64,000 nt of DNA from Ascaphus truei (Eukaryota > Chordata > Amphibia > Anura > Ascaphidae). The notes under the pieces were generated by a model that was not told where the DNA came from, did no database searches, and worked only from the letters and a program-made list of their open reading frames with translations. Location of the stretch: positions 6,775,747 to 6,839,746 of the forward strand of contig CM071570.1 of NCBI GenBank assembly GCA_036426205.1. The letters run 5' to 3'. Both the position numbers and the translations under genes were made by a program. Positions 57,295 through 64,000 of the stretch are shown in pieces; positions within the stretch are counted from its first letter, which is position 1, and every line of letters starts with the position of its first letter.

Positions 57295-58422
57295 TGTAAC
57301 AGGGGACTTATCCCTGTTGACAAATGTGCCTCTAATACAGCAGTGTGGTGGTTAACTGCTGGTAGGCAATTAACTAACACCACCTGCCTGACTTAGATGG
57401 CTTAGAAAAAGCCTGCCTTTGAGACAGGAAGTGACTCCTTAGCTCAACTCGAAAACTCAAAGGGCTGTTTTTAAACGCTCTGCAACTGCTGCTATACAGT
57501 CTGCCTACAATAAGACGAGCACCAGACGCGAGGGAAATCTCATGACCGCGCACGTAGAAAAAAGACTATACTTAGAAAAAGTCCTCCTCGAGCGACTGAG
57601 GGGTGCTGATCTCAAGCACCTTCGGGAGGAGACACGAATAAACTGGAGAAAGGGCTCCAATCCCACTAGGACTGAGGGTTCTCTTCCTCCATCCACTCTC
57701 ATTCAAGTCACAGAGATATCTAGAATGAGAGTGGAAGGATGGGCTTTGGCCGTGGCAAGCCCGAGCTTCCCACAAACAGGGGAGATATGTAACAAGGGAC
57801 TTATCCCTGTTCATAAATGTGCCTCTAATCCAGCAGTGTGGTGGTTAACTGCTGGTAGGCAATTATCTAACACCACCTGCCTGATTTAGATGGCTTAGAA
57901 AAAGCCTGCCTTTGAGACAGGAAGTGACTCCTTAGCTCACGTGTGAGCTGAACTTTGGAAACAGAGCAGAGGTACTTGAGTCTCCCAGGAGAGACTGACC
58001 AAGAGAACACAAATCTCTGGAGCTGACCATGTCTTGAGCTCTGCCAGAAGACACAGCAGAGCTGCTTCCAAGACACAGGTGAAACTTCTAAACCTGAATG
58101 CTGACAAACCCTGATGAAAAGGTAGCAACCAGGGACAGAGAAGATTTTCCCTCCAAATTACAAGGAACAGATAAGACTTTTATTACAAGACTTTTTATAT
58201 ATGTTCATTTCATGCTATGTGTTTGGGGCTGGGAGACATGCTTAACTAAGGGAGTTGTGAATTGCATAGTATTTCACTAGAACCACTCCCAAGTGAATAG
58301 AAGCTGTGTTTCCCCCTTGTTTGGATGGTTTCCTGATGTTAAGGAAAAGGCACAATAAAGCCTCGTTATAATTTCACCTTATAAAGTCTCCAATTGTGTA
58401 CCTCTGTGAACGTTCGACTACA
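57295..58422 (+). mobile_element. Internally deleted coiled-coil LTR element, 5-bp TSD
   Basis: AGGCT at 57290-57294 and 58423-58427 is the target duplication. It comprises a shortened 5' LTR (57295-57450, TGTAACAGGGGACTT...), 340 bp of interior matching 4258-4595, and a complete 3' LTR (57788-58422). The PBS and about 3 kb of interior are gone. Since the ends and duplication are intact, the deletion occurred after insertion or the deleted form itself was mobile. Confidence 0.85.
57450..57787 (+). pseudogene. C-terminal module of the coiled-coil element protein
   Basis: Encodes a stretch equivalent to the end of the frame at 3843-4637: TSTRREGNLMTAHVEKRLYL, LKHLREETRINWRKG, SLPPSTLIQVTEISRMRVEG and SPSFPQTGEICN, ending just inside the LTR. 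It is open throughout with only a few substitutions against the first copy. Function unknown. Confidence 0.65.
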
Positions 58423-58439
58423 AGGCTTTTTATATTAAA

Positions 58440-59605
58440 GAAAGACAAGCACCAGTTTCTGGTCTGGTTATTGTCCAGAGATTCCTGCCATGAGTGTACA
58501 AGTAAAAAGGAATAGAGGCTGGGGCGCTCCCTTGTTTATTAGGCTTGTGGTGTGGCCTATGTTGTAATGTATAACCAAATAAGGGGTAGTGTATACTTGC
58601 CCTTGTTGTTTTCTGCAGCTGGACCTGTAGAGAAGATAGAGCCTGGAATCTTCTTATAATGACAGTAGAATCGGTGGATTGGTCAGCGCACGGGTTTTTT
58701 CGCTCACAGGATGAAAAGAGAAAATGAGGGACACGTGATTAGTGTCAAGCCATACAAAACATTTAACCAGTAATATAATGTGGTTGTTTAATAAAAAATG
58801 AATAAAAAATGCTTGGATAAAAAATGCTTGGATAAAAAATCTTTTAAAACACTTTGATAAAAGACTGAATTGGGGCTTGGATGCAGATGTCTAAGTAAAA
58901 ATACTTCAATGGAAAAAGAGGGTTCTGTGGTTGGTGGTGGTGTGAGGGATGGGAAATAGAAAATATAAAAATAAAAATATATATAGAGGGACTGTGGGGG
59001 CCGGTAATTGGCGCGCTTGTGTGCAGCCTGCTGCCAAACAGGAAAAGTGATGCTGCTTATGCAGTAAAAAACAGTGAAAAACAGTAAAAAACAGTAAAAA
59101 AACAGCCTGCTGTCTGGCAAAAGTGGTGATGCTTGTTTGGCAGTAATCGTTATATTTGAGTGTTTGCCAGAAGCAGTGGTTTCCTCCTCCTTCTGCTGGA
59201 GGTGGTATGCGGTGCTGGTAAATGAAGTAAAACGGAGTTTTCTGGTGTAGGGGTGATTGCCTACTCCTCCTTATGGAGGTGGTATGTAAGTGGCTTCTCT
59301 CCCGGGTGCCCGATTCAAAGAAAAAAGGGCCGAAACCGGTGAGTGGGTTAAGGTGAGTTTATTAAGTCATATACAGCAGAAAGAATAAAAACACTTACAA
59401 TACAGCTTTGGCAATAGCCCAGCTGCAGCCTGATCGTCCGATGGCGCTCCTCCGACCGGTGTATCCCCCGTGACCGCGTCCGATGGCGGGAACCGGAAGG
59501 GGAGGGCTTACCGGATGTCAACAGGCTGGCTGGGTCCTTCTGGTAATGGGCTCCGGCAGGGAACTACGCGTTTCGCAATGATGCTTCGTCAGGTTCCTCA
59601 GTGTA
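58440..59605 (-). mobile_element. Probable PLE terminal sequence
   Basis: Bounded on the right by the hammerhead-like motif at 59564-59595 (minus strand). The rest is non-coding with short tandem stretches (AAAAAATGCTTGGAT, 58795-58840, and ACAGTAAAAA, 59060-59104). No target duplication was found. The assignment rests on the motif. Confidence 0.4.
59564..59595 (-). ncRNA. Hammerhead-ribozyme-like motif, best core in window
   Basis: Minus strand: CTGACGA, A, GCA-TCAT-TGC, GAAACGCGTAG. The CUGANGA and GAA boxes are intact and position 17 would be A. Stem II is 3 bp and stem III a palindromic ACGCGT. One extra A lies before stem II, as in the copies at 11929 and 47484. Confidence 0.5.
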
Positions 59606-59608
59606 CAA

Positions 59609-60198
59609 GTGCAGCCCGTGTTCCAAAAACCCGACAGAACGTACGCTTATTTAATATGGGCCGCGATTAATGCAACAGATAATAAGATGGCAACAGTTGT
59701 TCAAATGTATCAGTATTTTATCGAAAACTATGACTTTTACAAATTTTCGCCAGATCGTCGTGTGTGGAAGCGTGCAATAAGGAAAAAGTTATGTAGCGAT
59801 CCATGTTTTTTTCGTATTGATCCCGAATTTATTTGAGGGTATTGGTGTGTATCACCGAGTTTTTCCTGTATCTATGATCATGCAGACGGCAAAAGGCGAA
59901 AGGTCGTGTTAAAACCACATAAGAAATGTCAGTCGCTGGCAAGCAATGCGCCCGCACCAGCACCGGCTTCCAATAATGTCCGACCATCAGTGACAACCCT
60001 TGCTGTCTGTCCACGCATGGATACCTGCAGCCTGAGCCGGATTTCACGTACAGTTTTGAGCAAGCTTGCATGTACCTAAGCGATTTCCAGCCTCATCAGC
60101 TGACTGCGGGTGTAGTAGTCCCTGTCAACGACGTGTCTGATCAAGAATACTGGACTGGCAGTGGCCTGGCGCCAGCTGATTGGGAAATTCTATGGTGA
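59609..60198 (+). pseudogene. Forkhead-domain transcription factor-like coding sequence, damaged
   Basis: The frame from 59609 encodes a divergent forkhead (winged-helix DNA-binding) domain. QKPDRTYAYLIWAAI corresponds to the KPPYSYIALIAMAI start. MATVVQMYQYFIENYDFYKF corresponds to helices 2-3 entry (LTLNQIYQWIMDNFPFYR). VWKRAIRKKLCSDPCFFRI corresponds to the recognition helix (W-x-NSIRHNLSLNDCF). After a TGA at 59834-59836 the same frame continues GYWCVSPSF then DGKRRKVVLKPHKKC, matching wing 2 (G-YW-x-x-P-F) and the basic tail. About 60 codons on, a frame change near 60015 leads to an acidic/aromatic tail (LQPEPDFTYSFEQACMYLSD, YWTGSGLAPADWEILW) ending at 60195-60197. The usual HN of the recognition helix reads KK, which is unusual. 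GTGAGT at 60194 and TTTTTCCTCAG at 60511-60521 could be an intron donor and acceptor. One stop and one frameshift suggest a young pseudogene, or sequencing error in a real gene. I cannot assign it to a Fox class. Confidence 0.6.
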
Positions 60199-60729
60199 GT
60201 AATGTTGCCGTATTTTATTCTGTTTTTTTAATTTTGAAAATATCAATATCAGTGCGATTCAAAAGTCAAGCGATTCTCCTGTATGCAATATCATTGGCTG
60301 AGCGGCTTCTACAATAGATACTGCACAATTGGTGAAAAGCTAGGCGCATGCGCATTGGAACCTTCTTGAAACGCATATGCGTGTCATTATATCGGCGGTA
60401 GACGCATGCGCATTTGAACAGGAGACGCCCCCCGAGAAAATTATTGGTGGGACTGACTGTGGGAACTTCTTTAGGGGACTGACCATTACAGTAAAACTTT
60501 AACTTTTGTTTTTCCTCAGAAATGAAAACTTTGTCATCTCATGCGGAAAACGGCAAATGGAGGGATTCCGATGGATAATATCGCTTTGTGTAACAATGCC
60601 TGCACATTGCTGAATCGGATTTAAAAAACCACGTACCGGAGTCTACAGTTTAGTGGCCGTTGTTATTGATTAGGATAGAATACATGAAACAGTATGCTGA
60701 TGTTTTCAGACCGTATACAATACTTTTAT

Positions 60730-60975
60730 ATACTGTATAATAAACTCGAGAAAATAAAAAGTATGCGTTTATTCTACATGTATTCTACATTTTCTTTTAT
60801 TGGTGGAGTAAGTACAAAAACATTTATTTACAAATACTGTACAATGTAAAAACATTTTAAGTGTACAGCAGGTGTATGGTTTACTGCTACTGAAAACATT
60901 TATGTAAAGAAAGTCAAAACATTTACAGTCAGTCAGTATGGTTTACAGTAACATGGTGTTATTAAAAAAAATTCC
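60730..60975. repeat. AT-rich tandem-like repeat, related to 63290-63840
   Basis: Contains ACAGTCAGTCAGTATGG, GTCAAAACATTTACAGT and GGTGTTATTAAAAAAAATTC, the same phrases as the array at 63290-63840. It ends exactly where PLE coding sequence begins (about 60976), so the PLE probably inserted in this array. AATAAACTCGAG at 60737 could serve as a polyadenylation signal for the forkhead-like gene. Confidence 0.55.
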
Positions 60976-61855
60976 TAGACGATTGAAAGAAGGTATCCCT
61001 GTGGGCCAATTTCAGATTTCGCAGAAATTGCTCTACTATAGAGGCTTTTGAGGTAGAGGCGGAAAAAATGAGATAGAGGTTCAGGGCAAGAGGCTACAGT
61101 CAGAGATCTATCTCTAAAGCATATCGGCGAGCAAAATTCAGTGATAGGAGCTCAGTACTAAGCGACAAAAAGGCATTGGCAGAAGATCCCAAGTTAATTA
61201 GATTTGTGGGGACCTTTAACAATCAATGGTCCGAAATTAATAGAATTCTAAGTAGACACTGGCCTATCCTTATTGAAGACCCGGACCTGAAGGAAGTGTT
61301 AAGACCCATCCCCACACTTGTCAGTAGAAGGGCACTGAACTTAAAAGATAAGCTCGTCCACAGCCATTTGCGACCTACTGTATCAAATACATGGCTGGCA
61401 AATAGGTCAACAGGCAATTTTAAATGCCGAGGCTGTAAGGCATGCCCATTCATTTTATTAACCAATACCTTCAACAACTGGAATCATACCAAATCATTCA
61501 CAGTAAGGCAATTTATCAATTGCAGAACAAGAGGTGTGATATACCAAGTTATATGCCAATGCAACAAGAAATACGTTGGCAAAACCATAAGAGAGTTTCG
61601 CCAGCGTATTTTGGAGCATTTGGGAGCTATTCGCAATCATCAGGACACTCCCTTGGCTAACCATATCCACCAAATGCATCAAGGAGACATATCTAATCTC
61701 CGATTCATTGGAATAGAAAAGTGTTCCCCCAAACCCTAGAGGGGGAGACTGGAACCGCCTTATTTTACAAAAGGAATCAAAATGGATTTATGTCCTGGGC
61801 ACTTTAATACCAGGTGGCATAAATGAGGGTTTCCTGTTCTCCCCCTTCCTCTAGG
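60976..61855 (+). pseudogene. PLE linker, zinc finger and GIY-YIG endonuclease
   Basis: In one frame GIPVGQFQI (the GQF motif after the reverse transcriptase thumb) and in another EAFEVEAEKMR, then YSQRSISKAYRRAKFSDRSS, the linker of PLE proteins. From about 61176 a long open frame gives LIRFVGTFNNQWSEINRILS, HWPIL, RRALNLKDKLV, the zinc-finger cysteines in NFKCRGCKACPF, then GIY-YIG motifs RGVIYQVICQCNKKYVGKTI and REFRQRILEHLGAI. A frame change near 61737 is followed by GGDWNRLILQKESKWIYVLG (catalytic glutamate in KES) and TLIPGGINEGF to the TAG near 61853. Stops near 61050 and the 61737 shift show decay, but the catalytic residues remain. RT domain absent. It differs clearly in sequence from the copy at 10851, so it is a second PLE lineage. 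Confidence 0.8.
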
Positions 61856-62202
61856 GATTGACATTGGGTATTGTATCCATTTTCTAATTTATCCCTTCCA
61901 TCTTTTCATTTATCTCAATTTCATCAGTTTTTGTTTCTGAATATTTATCATTATTTTTATTATTTTAATTTATGGTGTATCCTCACCATGAGTCCATCTC
62001 ACTGTCTATGTTATTTATCTCAGCTCTGTAGGAATCCGTAACATGACCCTAGTAAATTACATTTCGATGTTCATGTCATTTAAGTCAGTCCCATTATGTG
62101 CCTTTAAATAATCAAAGTGGTTATTTCTCGCCGCTAGCTCCGATTGGTCTGCCGGTGACCAATTGCATATAAAACTCCCCTCTGCAGTATCCCACGTCAC
62201 CA

Positions 62203-62233
62203 CCTTTGAAAAAGACTCCGCGAAACATGCGTC
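62203..62233 (+). ncRNA. Hammerhead-like PLE motif (degenerate)
   Basis: CTTTGAAAAAGACTCCGCGA followed by AACATGCGTC. The stem is reduced, GAAAC is kept, and the CTGA box is TTGAAAA. Confidence 0.35.
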
Positions 62234-63289
62234 AGGTGGGAGGCGGGACCAAAAGGCTGACGTCATGACGTCACAACGCATTTTTGTTGGGTGGTGAGTG
62301 AGAGGCGCCGCTGAGCGCCGGTCTGAGCCGCTGCTTTGCAGGTTTATTCTTCACCTACATTATTAACTGCTATAACTACTTGCTAATTATTAGAGAGAGC
62401 TATATGGGCATATCCATTGTCTTCTGCTCTCACACCGTGACGACTGTATCTCTATTGTAGGAGCTGGTTGACACTCTATGTTGTGCGATAAGAGCAGAAG
62501 CCTTTAGTGTGTTTGTGGCTATATGTTGCGGCTTCTGGATTTAAAGTAGCAGTCTACGAGACACTAAATATCTGCTACCCATGCGACTCTCACCCCACCC
62601 ATGGATAGATTACTCCTCAGGAACCACTTTGTGATTTAGTAACAGTGCAGCTCTTTAGTCTAGTATATGAGGCTATAATTTGATACGGGCACAGACTCGT
62701 GCCTCAGGGCCACGCTAAACACACTTTGTGGGCCATTATATATTGCACTGTTATGTACTACATCCAATGTGATTTTCGTAGTCATTTATATTACTGAGTG
62801 TAAGTAGTGCATACAATGACTGCAGGACAAGTGTTTGATTCAATGCACTAGACTAACTGACCAATTTGGCTGCACATTTTTGTCTGTATTGACTATGGTT
62901 TTCTGTGGGAGAATCCATATATTTGTGTAGTTTCTGTATTTCAAGCGTCGTGACCGTGAGTCTTCAGTACCTGTCTGAATAAATACAGGTTTTTAATTAA
63001 ATATCAGTGCTGGACTTGGGGATCTTTTGATAAACTTTTGTGAGCCAACTCACTACTATTAAGTACTTACCTGTTGGTTTACCTTCTCCCCTTGCTCCGG
63101 TTTATGTGTAATTATTTGTTGGTTTGTTTTACATGTTGAGTTATTGTCGTTCACCAATAGCATCTGTTTAGTTGTACCACCATTCATTTGAATCATTATA
63201 ATAAAGTATTAAGTATTAACTTTTATTCATCATATAAACTAATACAATGAGTGCATGTTAAAGGGTGTTTCTTTCTCTCACATTTCATG

Positions 63290-63846
63290 TACAGTAAGTA
63301 AAAACATTTCTTTATTAATACAAGTTAAAACACACAACATCTCCTTTATTAAAGTACAGCAAGTCAAAACATGTACAGTACAGGAAAACAGTATGGTGTT
63401 ATTAAAAAAAATTATTTATTCATAAAATATACAAAATGCAACATGTCCTTTATTAAAGTACAGCAAGTCAAAACATTTACAGTAGGATGGTGTACAGAGC
63501 AGTCAGTCAGGCCTGCACAACTCCAGTCCTCGAGGGCCACAAACAGGCCTGGTTTTCAGGATAACCTTGAAAACCGGGCCTGTTTGCGGCCCTCAGGGAC
63601 TGGAATTGTGCAGGTCCTGTGTGTACAGTAAGTAAAAACATTTCTTTATTAATACAAGTTAAAACTCGCAACATCTCCTTTATTAAAGTACAGAAAGTCA
63701 AAACATGTACAGCACAGCAGTATGGTGTTATTAAAAAAAAATTCTTTATTCATAAAATTTAAAAAACGCAACATCTCCATTATTAATGTACAGCAAGTCA
63801 AAACATTTACAAAAATATTTACAAAAAATAAACAACAGTTGAACAG
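63290..63846 (-). repeat. Tandem AT-rich units with AATAAA signals
   Basis: At least three units of roughly 130-180 bp share ACATCTCCTTTATTAAAGTA, CAGCAAGTCAAAACAT and TATGGTGTTATTAAAAAAAA. On the minus strand each holds AATAAAG signals (near 63313, 63351, 63656). It lies immediately downstream of the minus-strand coding end at 63847 and may act as its 3' untranslated region. A small palindromic MITE-like insert is at 63509-63618. Confidence 0.7.
63509..63618. mobile_element. Small palindromic MITE
   Basis: CCTGCACAACTCCAGTCCTC at the left and GGACTGGAATTGTGCAGG at the right are inverted. Inner parts AAACAGGCCTGGTTTTC and GAAAACCGGGCCTGTTT are also inverted, so nearly the whole unit folds. 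Related in its outer bases to 22186 and 39985. Confidence 0.7.
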
Positions 63847-64000
63847 TCATGCAAATGCGTACCCCACCAGATTGTCCTTCCAGGGCCGATGCCTTGTATG
63901 CCGCAAAATGCCATTAATGGCGTCTCGAACGCTTTTCATTAAAGGATCTGTAATTGAAAAAAAGCGCAGCAATTCCTCCACAATAGTCTTTCTTAAAATT
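63847..64000 (-). CDS. C-terminus of unidentified protein, cut by window edge
   Basis: Minus-strand frame open from the window edge to the TGA at 63847-63849, 50 codons, with non-random composition: ILRKTIVEELLRFFSITDPL, MKSVRDAINGILRHTRH, RPWKDNLVGYAFA. Amphipathic helix-like, no cysteines, no transmembrane segment. Codon use and lack of stops suggest true coding. I do not recognise the family. It could be the last exon of a host gene or a DNA-transposon/virus-like protein. It is convergent with the forkhead-like frame about 3.6 kb away. AATAAAG signals follow directly. Confidence 0.45.
   Translation of the reverse strand, partial: ILRKTIVEELLRFFSITDPLMKSVRDAINGILRHTRHRPWKDNLVGYAFA

Larger units (their letters stand above)
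60976..63060 (+). mobile_element. Neptune-type PLE, 5'-truncated
   Basis: Endonuclease-half coding (60976-61855), AT-rich 3' region, hammerhead-like motif (62203-62233), GACGTCATGACGTCAC patch and a long terminal part. The right limit is an estimate. Organisation parallels 10851-12698 without the inverted arm. Confidence 0.65.

Overview
This is eukaryotic, vertebrate intergenic DNA. The repeat spectrum points to an amphibian, most likely a frog: Neptune-type Penelope-like elements (PLEs) with GIY-YIG endonucleases, L2 and L1-like LINEs, hAT and mariner MITEs, a Helitron, Ty3/gypsy elements, a tRNA-derived SINE and many (CA)n/(TA)n/(GA)n tracts. I cannot name the species. There is no operon-like coding, no CRISPR array, and no tRNA or rRNA gene that I could recognise. 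Nearly all long open frames are TE remnants or frames running through simple repeats.

Layout. 0.9-5.2 kb: an LTR element with a primer-binding site and polypurine tract whose interior holds broken coiled-coil frames but no recognisable pol. A second, internally deleted member with a 5-bp target duplication lies at 57.3-58.4 kb. 6.3 kb: a SINE. 7-8.3 kb: PLE-derived sequence. 9.1 kb: a mariner-type MITE (sister copy at 21.5 kb). 10.36-14.97 kb: a hAT element with 8-bp target duplication that has received a PLE (10.47-12.70 kb) and a second hAT-like element (12.998-14.836 kb) in its own minisatellite. 16-17.3 kb: a second PLE endonuclease fragment. 22.8-23.6, 33.9-34.8 and 46.8-49.1 kb: three solo LTRs of one type. 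26.1-26.95 kb: L2 LINE. 27.8-28.5 kb: Helitron-like element. 31.5-32.0 kb: 5' end of an L1-like LINE. 33.4-38.8 kb: a nest of LINE 3' ends, a small PLE, a gypsy pol fragment with GMR1-like domain order and its 3' LTR. 43.6 kb: a near-perfect 60-bp palindrome. 46.9-48.36 kb: a 1.5-kb fold-back element with 14-bp target duplication. 52.3-53.1 kb: a solo PLE terminal repeat. 59.6-60.2 kb: a damaged forkhead-domain coding sequence. 61-63 kb: a third PLE endonuclease. 63.85-64 kb: the 3' end of an unidentified minus-strand coding sequence, followed by AATAAA-bearing tandem repeats.

What ties the window together. PLEs are the most active recent class by structure: five insertions have 13-15-bp target duplications, and about ten sites carry the same small fold (CTGANGAAG, short stem-loop, CGAAAC plus a palindromic GCGT-like end). 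That fold resembles the hammerhead ribozyme known from PLEs but carries one extra adenosine in the core. The observations I rate highest are this recurrent RNA motif, the forkhead-like gene, the coiled-coil LTR element without pol, and the two large inverted-repeat PLE structures. I have not run any database search; family names rest on motifs read by eye.
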